Positions 18,757-28,000 of a DNA stretch of 64,000 nt are shown piece after piece (the first letter of the stretch is position 1; each line of letters starts with the position of its first letter). Position numbers and translations under genes: made by a program. Below the pieces are notes generated by a model, which was not told the origin of the DNA, made no database searches, and saw nothing but the letters and a program-made list of their open reading frames with translations. The DNA is from QHWF01 sp036848175 (lineage in GTDB: Bacteria > Acidobacteriota > Vicinamibacteria > Vicinamibacterales > CAVVIG01): the NCBI GenBank assembly GCA_036848175.1, contig DAIUKO010000005.1:11191-75190 (forward strand). The letters are read 5' to 3'.

Positions 18757-21700
18757 ATGGCCACCACCGTCGATCGCCTGGCGCACGACGTCGGACAGCT
18801 GTTGAAGTTTGTCGGCGCCGTGACCGGCGCCAAGGACGGCCCGGAGGAGCTCCTCGCGTCGCTCGGCTGGGATCTGCCGCCGGGGGTTCGCGACATCGGA
18901 CTCGCGTCGGTCGATTTTTCGTCGCTCTCGCAGTGCCTCGAGCGCCTCGAAGCGGCGATCGGCAGCGATGCCGGCGGCGAAGTGATCGCCGAGCGGTTCG
19001 CCGAGCTGCTCGTCGAGATCGATCACGCGTTCACGCACTTGCGTGCGGTGGTCGCCGGCCTGAGCGCGGCCGGCGACTATCTCGATCAAACGCAGATCAA
19101 ATCCGAGTTCCTGCCGCGAATGACGGATTTGCTCGCGACGTCGCGCATCGGCGCAGCATCGCCGATCGGTCTCCTGTTCCTGCAATTCTTCGGCATCGTG
19201 ACGGTCCGCCCGTTCCCCGCGGATCCGAGCAAGTACCAGGTCGAGCACGCGCGGGCGACCGTCGATTGGGGATCGCTGACCAAGCTGTTCACCGATCCGG
19301 TCGGTCTGCTGCAGGCGCGATACGGGTGGGGCACGCCGAACTTCGACGGTGAAAGTCTGGTGACGAATCTCAGTGCGCTGCTCGAGGCGATCGGCGAGCC
19401 GGCGCGAGTGCGGGCGCTGCCGCGCCGCGTCGAAGAGCAGCTCACCGGCAGGTTCGTACCCGAAGCGGACACGGCGCCGGTGACTCAACTCATCACCAGC
19501 CTCGCGCGTGGTGATGACAACAGCGGGCTCGACGCCGGCGTGTCCTTCTTCCCGCTGCGCGCGTCCGCACCCGGCGCCGCCGATGCCGGCCTCGCGCTGA
19601 ACCCGTTCGTCCACGGTTACGCGTCGCTGCAGTTTCCGCTGGCGCCGCAGACAGTGCTCGAGTTCGAGTCGACAGCGGCGCTCGACTCCGGCGTCGTCCT
19701 GCAGTTCCGTCCGAACGCACGGCCATCACTGAAATCCGGTCTGCTCGGTCCCGACGGCGTCGTGGACAGCGCGACCGGCAAGGCCGTCGTCCGCGTGAAA
19801 TACGCGGCGGAAGCGGGCAACCCGCAGCGGCTGCTCGAGCTGCCCGGCGACGGCGTCATCGAATTCGATGCGATGACGTTCACCGGCGGCGTGGAAATCC
19901 TCGAGGGCGAGCTCGCGCCGAGCGTCGGCCTGAAGCTGACCGGCGGCCATGCGGCGCTGCGAGCGAACGGCGCCGATTCGTTCGTCGCCGACGTGCTGCC
20001 TGGCGACGGCCTCGATCTGCATTTCGATCTCGGGATGCGATGGTCGGCCGCGCGCGGCTTCAGCTTCGAAGGGTCGGCGTCGGCGGAGCTCGATCTGCCG
20101 CTGCACCTGTCGATCGCGGGGCTCGAGATCGATCGGCTCCACGTCGCGGTTCGGCCGTCGGACTCGCAGGTCGAGCTCGAGGTCAGCGTCGCCGCCGGCG
20201 CGACGATCGGGCCGGTCTCGGCCGCACTCGATCGCGTGGGCGCGCTGGCGTCGTTCGCGTTCCACGACGGCAACCTCGGTCCGATCGATGCCGACCTCGG
20301 GTTCAAGCCGCCCTCGGGCATCGGCTTGTCGGTCGACGCGCACGGCGTGGTCAGCGGCGGAGGGTTCCTGTTCCACGACGCGACGCAAGGCTTGTACGCC
20401 GGCGCGATGCAGCTGTCGATTCACGAGCAGATCACGCTCAAGGCATTCGGCCTCATCGCCACGCGCATGCCCGACGGCAGCCGCGGCTACTCACTCATCG
20501 TTTTCATCACCGCCGAGGACTTTCGACCGATTCCGCTCGGCCTGGGCTTCACGCTGCTCGGCATCGGCGGCATGGTCGGCGTGAACCGCACGTTCGACGA
20601 CAAGGTCCTGCGCGAGGGCTTGAAGAACGGCACGCTCGGCACGCTGCTGTTCCCGCGCGATCCGGTCGGCAATGCCCCAACGCTGATTCGAAATCTTGCG
20701 AACGTCTTCCCGGCGCGGCGCGGCAGTTATCTGCTCGGACTGGTCGCGAAGATCGGCTGGTTCACCCCGACGTTGGTCTACATGGACCTCGCACTGATCC
20801 TGGAGTTCGGATCGCGCGAGCGGCTGCTCGCCCTCGGGCGCATCAGCGCGCTGCTGCCCTCCGCCGACAACGATCTCGTGCGCCTCAACATGGAGGCGGT
20901 GGGCGTCATCGATTTCGACGCGAGCACCGCCGCGATCGATGCCGTGCTGGTCGATTCGCGCCTCGCCCACAAGTTTCCGGTGACGGGTGCGGCAGCGCTG
21001 CGCGCCGGATTCGGCAACGGTCCGTCCTTCGTGCTCGCGGTCGGCGGGTTCAATCCGCGCTTCGCCGCGCCGGCGAGCGTGCCGGTTCTCGAGCGCGTCG
21101 CGATCGCGCTGAGCTCCGGCGACAACCCGCGTCTCCTCTGCGAGGCCTACTTCGCGATCACCTCGAACACGGTGCAGTTCGGCGCGCGCGCCGCGCTCTA
21201 TGCGAGCGCGGCGGGCTTCAGCGTCGAAGGCGACGTCGGCTTCGACGTGCTGGTGCAGATCGTCCCGCTGCATTTCATCGCCGATTTCCATGCGCGGCTG
21301 CAGCTGAAGCGCGGATCGCACAACCTCTTCATGGTCAGCCTGCAAGGATCGCTCGAAGGGCCGCGGCCGCTGCGGGTCAGCGGCAAGGCGACCTTCGAGA
21401 TCCTGTGGTGCGACTTCACCGTCCACTTCGACACCACGCTCGTGAAGGGCGAGCGGCCGCCGCTTCCGCCCGCGGTCAACGTGCTCGCGCAACTCACACA
21501 GGCGCTGGCATCGCCGGCGAGTTGGACGACCGAGCGCAGCGCGTCGCAGGCACACGGCGTGGCGTTGCGCAGCCTGCCGCCGCCGGGCGCGACCACGCCG
21601 CTGATGCTGGATCCATTGGGTCAGCTGTCGGTCAGGCAGCAGGTCGTGCCGCTCAACACGGCGCGCGATATCGACAGCTTCGGCGGCGCACCGATCGCCG

Positions 21701-22296
21701 GTGCGCGCCGCTTCTCGCTCACGGCGGCGCTCAGCGGCGCCCCGCTGCTGAGCGCGGCGCTCCGCGCCGACTTCGCGCCGGCGCAGTTCTTCGAGATGAG
21801 CGATGACGAGAAGCTCACGGCGCCCTCTTTCGAATCGATGGACGCGGGCTGCGTGTTCGGCGATGCGCGCGCGCTCTTCGATCCGGCACACGTGATTCCG
21901 GCGCCGCTCGAATACCAGCCGATCAGGATTACGCTGCAAGGGCCCTCGACGGCCCCATCGACCGCCTTCTCGAGCTCGCTCGCGGCCCTGATCGCGAGCA
22001 GCGCACCGGCCGCGTACACCTTGAGTGCGGGCCAATTGCAGACGTTCGCGCGCAGCGGCGCCGCTGCACGCGCGCCGGTGCGGCGCGTCGGCCGCGCGCG
22101 CTTCCGCAACGATTCAGTCGAAGCCGGCGCGAGCTTCGCCCCGAAAGAGTGGACGATCGTGCCCACCGGCGACGGTCCTCCCGCCGCCGTCGATCCGGGC
22201 GTGCGCACCTTCAGTGAGTATCAAGCCGCGCTCACCGCCCTCAATCGCGCCGCCGCTCGCTGGCAACTCGTGCCCGCGCACGAAATCGAAGGTTGA
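18757..22296 (+). CDS. 1179-aa beta-rich protein resembling DUF6603
   Basis: Very large protein without signal peptide or clear membrane anchor. The first ~250 residues are helical (DRLAHDVGQLLKFVGAV, then LERLEAAIGSDAGGEVIAER). Residues ~280-900 are a long alternating beta region with repeated GL.L and FGFG-like turns. The segment at about 577-720 (FRPIPLGLGFTLLGIGGMVG, then LFPRDPVGNAPTLIRNLANV and GLVAKIGWFTPTLVYMDLAL) matches my recollection of DUF6603, a family of unknown function found in giant bacterial and fungal proteins; this is from memory, not searched. The C-terminal ~250 residues are Ala/Pro-rich. It starts three bases after the PLD gene and is followed ten bases later by the next gene. 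Confidence 0.7.
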   Translation: MATTVDRLAHDVGQLLKFVGAVTGAKDGPEELLASLGWDLPPGVRDIGLASVDFSSLSQCLERLEAAIGSDAGGEVIAERFAELLVEIDHAFTHLRAVVAGLSAAGDYLDQTQIKSEFLPRMTDLLATSRIGAASPIGLLFLQFFGIVTVRPFPADPSKYQVEHARATVDWGSLTKLFTDPVGLLQARYGWGTPNFDGESLVTNLSALLEAIGEPARVRALPRRVEEQLTGRFVPEADTAPVTQLITSLARGDDNSGLDAGVSFFPLRASAPGAADAGLALNPFVHGYASLQFPLAPQTVLEFESTAALDSGVVLQFRPNARPSLKSGLLGPDGVVDSATGKAVVRVKYAAEAGNPQRLLELPGDGVIEFDAMTFTGGVEILEGELAPSVGLKLTGGHAALRANGADSFVADVLPGDGLDLHFDLGMRWSAARGFSFEGSASAELDLPLHLSIAGLEIDRLHVAVRPSDSQVELEVSVAAGATIGPVSAALDRVGALASFAFHDGNLGPIDADLGFKPPSGIGLSVDAHGVVSGGGFLFHDATQGLYAGAMQLSIHEQITLKAFGLIATRMPDGSRGYSLIVFITAEDFRPIPLGLGFTLLGIGGMVGVNRTFDDKVLREGLKNGTLGTLLFPRDPVGNAPTLIRNLANVFPARRGSYLLGLVAKIGWFTPTLVYMDLALILEFGSRERLLALGRISALLPSADNDLVRLNMEAVGVIDFDASTAAIDAVLVDSRLAHKFPVTGAAALRAGFGNGPSFVLAVGGFNPRFAAPASVPVLERVAIALSSGDNPRLLCEAYFAITSNTVQFGARAALYASAAGFSVEGDVGFDVLVQIVPLHFIADFHARLQLKRGSHNLFMVSLQGSLEGPRPLRVSGKATFEILWCDFTVHFDTTLVKGERPPLPPAVNVLAQLTQALASPASWTTERSASQAHGVALRSLPPPGATTPLMLDPLGQLSVRQQVVPLNTARDIDSFGGAPIAGARRFSLTAALSGAPLLSAALRADFAPAQFFEMSDDEKLTAPSFESMDAGCVFGDARALFDPAHVIPAPLEYQPIRITLQGPSTAPSTAFSSSLAALIASSAPAAYTLSAGQLQTFARSGAAARAPVRRVGRARFRNDSVEAGASFAPKEWTIVPTGDGPPAAVDPGVRTFSEYQAALTALNRAAARWQLVPAHEIEG

Positions 22297-22305
22297 GAGA
22301 TCCAC

Positions 22306-25050
22306 ATGGCTGCAGCTCCGCAAGCAAACCTGAGTTTCCTGCCGTGGGTGCGGCAGGGTGCCGCAAGCGGCATCGCCACCATCGACACGCTGACGCCCAA
22401 ACAGGCCGCGGTCGCCGATGTGTCGATCACGCTCAGCGTCAACAACGCGCCGATGCCGGCCGTGCCGGTGCGACTGCGCGGACCGGCCGACGTCGTCGGC
22501 ATCGATGCCCATCAGGTCGTGCGCACCGATCCGCGTCCGGGCACCAGCGAATTCGAGTCGAACTGTTTTCCGTCGATCGAATTCGATCGCGCCGACTTCC
22601 CGTGGCTCTTCACGCCAGCGCGCGCCAACACGAACGGCCAATTGCGGCCGTGGCTGTGCCTCGTCGTCGTGCGCAGGCAGGACGGCGTGCAGCTCGCGAG
22701 TACCGTCGATTCACCGCTGCCGGTGCTGTCGATCGCGGCGCCGGCCAAGCCGTTCATCGAGCTGCCGGATCTGAAAGACTCCTGGGCGTGGGCGCACGGT
22801 CAGGCGGCGGCTGACAACGGCGATCCAAACGCCGTCAGCCAGGCGCTGAATGGCGCGCCGCAGCTGTCGCTGTCACGGCTCGTCTGCCCGCGTGTGCTGG
22901 TGGCGAACACGGACTACCTCGCGTGCGTCGTGCCAACGTTCGACCTCGGTCGCAAGGCCGGACTCGGCCAGCCGATCGCCGATACCGAGCTCACGGCCAT
23001 CAATGCGCTGGCGCCGGCATGGGCGCTGACGGCGACGACCCCGGTGCAACTGCAGCTGCCCGTTTATTACTCGTGGTCGTTCCGCACCGGTCCGGCCGGC
23101 GACTTCGAATCGCTGGCGCGGCGTCTGAAGATTTCGGTGCCGGCAGGCTTGGGGCAGCGAACGGTCGACCTCAGTCAGCCCGGCTTCCCATTGCCGGCGA
23201 CGTTCCCCACGAAGGCGACCGTCAAGCTCGAAGGCGCGTTGATGCCGTTGCGCGGCACGCCTCCTCCGGTCTTGTGGTCTGACCCCATCGCGACCGATTT
23301 CGAGAAGGCGCTCGCAAACGTCGTCAATCAACCGGGACTGAATCAGATCATCTTGCCGAGTGCCGATCCGCTGCTCGCGCCGCCGCTCTATGGCCGCTGG
23401 CATGCGGGCCGCGTCACGGTGACGCCCGGCGCCGCGAACTGGTTCGACGAACTGAATCTCGATCCACGGTGGCGCACGGCGGCGGCGATCGGCACGAGCG
23501 TCATCCAGGACCATCAGGAAGCGTTGATGGCGTCGGCGTGGGAGCAGGCTGCGCAAATCCAACCCGTCAATCAGCGCATGCGCCAGTTTCAGTTGAGCAT
23601 GGCGGTCGGTGAACGCCTGCACGCGCGGCATCTCATGGCGCTCACCGAGGAAGTGACGCTGCGCTTCGCCTCACCGGTCTTCAGCCGTATTCGCGTGCCG
23701 TCGAGCAACCCGGCCGGCCGCACGCTGATGGCGACGATGAGCGACACCTTGCTTCCGGCTCCAGCCACACGCCCGGCGATGCGGCGCATCGGCCGACAAC
23801 GTGGACCTCTCACGCGGCGCGTTGCGGCGCAAGGATTCGTACGGTCGCCGATCAACACCTGGGTCGCGCGTCTCAACATCGTGAGCGGCGTTCCTGCGCC
23901 GCTGCCACCCGACATCAGCCGCGCGAACGTGTCGTTTCTCCCGACGGTTGAAAGCGTCACGACGCACGTGTGGAACTCCGGGTTTCAGATCGCCCCGGAA
24001 GGGCAACCGCTTCCGCCCGTGCCGGCCACCGATCCGCTGCCTCCGGAATGGGACTACCCGGGACAGTTCAGAGCGGCCGCCGTCGATCACGTGTCGCGCA
24101 TTCGCGGTCGCCTGATCTCAGCGCTCGTCATCCCACGGACGATGAGCGAGACGGCGAGCTTCGTGCGGGCGCAGATGCATCCGCGCGTCGCGCTCGCGAA
24201 TCTCGCACGCGCGGTGGTCACGACCGGCGACAACATCCTGCAGCCGACGGCGCCCGGCGTGACGCCAATCGGTACTGAAAGTGTGATGATGGCGCCGTCG
24301 TTTCCGGAGCCGATGTACGAGGCGCTCAAGGAGAAGTCGCAGGACCTGCTGCTGCCCGGGCTCGACCAGGTCGATCCCGACACGGTCGTCGGCCTGAGGA
24401 CCAATCGTGCGTTCGTCGAAGCCTACATGATCGGCCTCAACTTCGAGATGGCGCGTGAGCTGCTGTTCCGCGGCTTCCCCACCGATCAGCAAGGGACGTA
24501 CTTCCAACACTTCTGGGGAACCGACGCGGGCGGCGCGGCGGCCATCGACGTCGACGACCTGCGCAAGAATCTCGGCCGCGTGCTCGGCGCACCAGTCGCG
24601 AATGCGCCCGCGGAAGAATTCGTCCTGCTCCTGAGGAGCGCCCTGCTGCGACGCTATCCGAACGCGATCATCTATCTGACGCCGGCGCTCACCGGTACCA
24701 CGGCCACGCCGCCGCCCGACGTCTTTCCGATCTTCAACGGCGCGCTGGAGCCCGACGTCAATTTCGTCGGCTTTCCGATCAAACCCGAAACCGTCGTCGG
24801 CTCGGGCAGCAATCCCGGGTACTTCGTCGTGATTCAGGAACATCCGACGGAGCCGCGCTTCGGCCTCGACGTGAACGTCAGCGCCACGCTGGCGAACAAG
24901 AGTCACCTGGTCATCGGGACGCAGCCGCCCGCGGGCGTGCCGCTCAAAGGCCGCACCTGGGGCAAGAACTCCGCGCACATGGCGGAGATCACGCGGCGAT
25001 TGCCGGTGCGCATCACCATTCACGCGTCGCAACTGGTGCCCCTGTCATGA
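22306..25050 (+). CDS. 914-aa cluster protein of unknown function
   Basis: Not assigned to a known family. It has no signal peptide and no transmembrane segment. Notable blocks that look conserved rather than repetitive are SFLPWVRQGAASGI at residues 10-23, FPSIEFDRADFPWLFTPARA near residue 88, LRPWLCLVVVRRQDGV just after it, and DSWAWAHGQ near 160. Further along come PPEWDYPGQFRAAAVDHVSR, RAFVEAYMIGLNFEMARELL near 700 and PRFGLDVNV near the C-terminus. The mix of short beta strands and helices suggests a globular multi-domain structural protein. GAGAG lies six bases before the ATG. Its stop overlaps the next start in an ATGA, so its synthesis is translationally coupled to the 1490-aa protein, implying a fixed ratio or complex. 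Confidence 0.72.
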   Translation: MAAAPQANLSFLPWVRQGAASGIATIDTLTPKQAAVADVSITLSVNNAPMPAVPVRLRGPADVVGIDAHQVVRTDPRPGTSEFESNCFPSIEFDRADFPWLFTPARANTNGQLRPWLCLVVVRRQDGVQLASTVDSPLPVLSIAAPAKPFIELPDLKDSWAWAHGQAAADNGDPNAVSQALNGAPQLSLSRLVCPRVLVANTDYLACVVPTFDLGRKAGLGQPIADTELTAINALAPAWALTATTPVQLQLPVYYSWSFRTGPAGDFESLARRLKISVPAGLGQRTVDLSQPGFPLPATFPTKATVKLEGALMPLRGTPPPVLWSDPIATDFEKALANVVNQPGLNQIILPSADPLLAPPLYGRWHAGRVTVTPGAANWFDELNLDPRWRTAAAIGTSVIQDHQEALMASAWEQAAQIQPVNQRMRQFQLSMAVGERLHARHLMALTEEVTLRFASPVFSRIRVPSSNPAGRTLMATMSDTLLPAPATRPAMRRIGRQRGPLTRRVAAQGFVRSPINTWVARLNIVSGVPAPLPPDISRANVSFLPTVESVTTHVWNSGFQIAPEGQPLPPVPATDPLPPEWDYPGQFRAAAVDHVSRIRGRLISALVIPRTMSETASFVRAQMHPRVALANLARAVVTTGDNILQPTAPGVTPIGTESVMMAPSFPEPMYEALKEKSQDLLLPGLDQVDPDTVVGLRTNRAFVEAYMIGLNFEMARELLFRGFPTDQQGTYFQHFWGTDAGGAAAIDVDDLRKNLGRVLGAPVANAPAEEFVLLLRSALLRRYPNAIIYLTPALTGTTATPPPDVFPIFNGALEPDVNFVGFPIKPETVVGSGSNPGYFVVIQEHPTEPRFGLDVNVSATLANKSHLVIGTQPPAGVPLKGRTWGKNSAHMAEITRRLPVRITIHASQLVPLS

Positions 25051-28000
25051 CTGATTTCTTCAAGAGCAGCGTCACGATTCCCGGATCGAACCCGGCGATC
25101 CCGCCGCAATCGCTCTGTCCCGGTGATTTGCCGCTGGTGCTGCTGCCGGTGCGGCTGGAGACGCGCTTCTTCGTCCTCGCGAGCGGCGTCACCGAGCTGC
25201 GCGTGCGCATCTTTCCCGACAAGATTCATCTCGACAGCCACGAACCGGATCTCACCGCCGACGAGCAGACCTGGGGACAGCACTACTGGCAGCAGAACTG
25301 GTCGGCGGGCAGCGGTGAAGTCGCCTGGCGGCAGATCGCCGATCGTTTCGGCGCGAGGCGTGCGGCGTGGATCGTCCGCGTCCTGGAGCCGACCAATGCG
25401 GCGCAGCGTACCTCTTCACCGCCGGTCGCGCCGGTGTTTCCAGCGATCGCCGTCGCCGGCGAAGATGCGACGTGGCGTCACGCGCCACACGCGCGCCTGA
25501 TGCCCGATCGCTGGGTCGCCGTCGTGCACTCCGCAGGTCGAGTCGCGTTGACCGTCACGGGCACCGACATCAAGAAGCCGCTCGCGGTCGGTCCCGACCC
25601 TCACGCGCCCGAGCCCGATTCGGGGACCGCGGCGGCCATCGCGCGGGGCGAACAGCTTGCCATTGACGACGGCATGAAGTGGATGACCGATTTCAACGAA
25701 GCGGAATCGGCGGGCATGGCGCTGCGCATCGCGATTCCGCCGGCCGTGCTGAGTGCCGGTCTCGACAGTCTCGTCGTGTTCGGGGTCGTCCGCTCGCTGA
25801 CCGTTGCGGAGACGGCGAATCAGTTGGCCGACCTCTTCGACGCCCATCACTACACGGACGGCCTCGCGTTCGTGCGTCCCGGCACGCCGACCAACAACAC
25901 CGACGATCGGCGCGCCGGCTACAGCTCGCAGGATCCCGGACATCAGCGCAGCTTCGACATCGAAGTCGCCAGCACGCCGGCGATCGAGGACCACAACGCG
26001 TTGCGCGTCGGCACGGCGCTTGGGCTTCCCTTCAACCGGATCCTGCCGACGTTCGGCCGCATCGAGCGCGGGCTCGAGCGCGACGACCTGCACATGCGCA
26101 GCATGAACACCGCGCTGTGGCAGGTCGGCTGGGGATACTTCCTCAGCAACATGATCGGCGCCGAGGCCGGACTCACGCGCGCCGACCTCGATTGGGCGCG
26201 GGCACATTTTCTCGATCACGTGCGCAGCTTCGGACCGTTTCCGGCGCTGCGCTGCGGCGCCCAGCCGTACGGCCTCCTGCCCGTGACGTCGCTCGATCTC
26301 TGGCAGGCCGGCACTGGCGAGCCGGTCACGTCGCAGGACGCGTGGCTCAAAGGCATGCTCGTCACGCTGCGCGACAGCGTGTGGCGCGAGGCTGCGGGAT
26401 CGGTGGCGCGGATCGGCAGCCGTCAGAACCCGACCGATCCCGACGCCGACCTCGCCGACGTGATGCGCACCGACGGTCTCTCGAGTACGTACCGCACGCG
26501 CAACGTCTTCGGACGCCATTTTCTTCAGCATCTCTACCGGTTCCTGGCGTCGAATTTTCCCGACAGCGATCCAACGCAAACGTCGCTCCTGCAGCGCCTC
26601 GGGGCATCATGGCGTCCGCGTCTCGCGCATCTCTGGAATGCCGACTGGCAATGGAACGTGGTTGCGCCGCTGATTCAGTCCGGCGAGGTCTCGCCGTGGG
26701 CCAAACTCGAACCGAACTACATCGCCGCGATGCTCGCCGAGCCGCACATCGAGCAGCTGGTGCTTGCGCGGCCCGATCCGCATGCGCCCGACGACACCAC
26801 GAGCCTGTTGCAGGCGCTGCTGCGGCATGCGTTCCTTCGCGAGATCGCGTACGCCGCGGCAGCGCTGCAGGCGAACGAAACGGGCGCCGACCTGTTGGCG
26901 CTGCTGCGCGACGCCGAGCTGGTCGATCTCGTCACCGGCGCACCGCCGACGCTGCACTGGAGACGGCAGCTCGAACGGACACTCACGGCGACCGGCGGCA
27001 GCACGATTCGCGACTTCCTGGAAACCCGGACGAGTTTCACGGCGCCGGGACTCGCGGCGCTGGGCGAGTTCCGTGCGAGTCTCGCCGATCTCAAGGATCT
27101 CGACAGCGAGGCGCTGTCGCAGCTCGCGCAAGGCACGCTGGATCTGTCGGCGCATCGGCTCGATGGGTGGGTCACGTCGATGGCGACCAAACGCCTGACC
27201 GCGATGCACGCGGATGGCCCGATGGGCCAGTACATCGGGGCGTACGGCTGGGTCGAGAATCTCAAACGGATTCCCGCGTCGCTGGTGAAGCCGGTCGCGT
27301 CGCCGCCGCCCGGAGAACCGGGTCCGCTGCAGACTCCCGCCAACGACAGCGGTTTCATTCACGCGCCGTCGATGACGCACGCGGCGGCCGCGGCCCTGCT
27401 CCGCAACGCCCATCTCGGGCCGACCGGTGTGCCGGCCGCCACCGGGCCGTTCGCGATCAATCTGTCGTCACGCCGCGTGCGCGAAGCGACACGGCTCCTC
27501 GAAGGCGTGCGGCAGGGTCAACCGCTGGGCGCGCTGCTCGGCTACCGCGTCGAACGCCTGCTCCACGACACCGTCTCCGACGGACGCACCATGGATCGCT
27601 TCATCGCTCCGCTGCGCCGCGTGGCGCCGCTCGTCGCGCGCGGCAGCGCTGTGACCACGGCACCGGTGGACACGATCGCGGCCAACAATGTCGTCGACGG
27701 CCTCGTGCTCAACCGCCGCTGGAACGAGGATCACGCCGCGGTCATGCTCGAGCTGAACACGGCGACGATGGGCACGAGCGATCTTTCGAACCTGACGGCG
27801 ATCTTCGCCGCACTGGCCGATGCGATCGATGGCTTGAGCGACGCGCTGACCGCGGAGGCGGTTTATCAACTCACACGCGGCAACACGTCGCGCACGGCGA
27901 GCACGCTGGCGGCGATTGCGCAGGGCGACGCGCCGCCGCCGGAGCTGGAGGTGACGCGGACGCCGCGATCCGGCACGTCGCTCACACATCGCCTGCTGGC

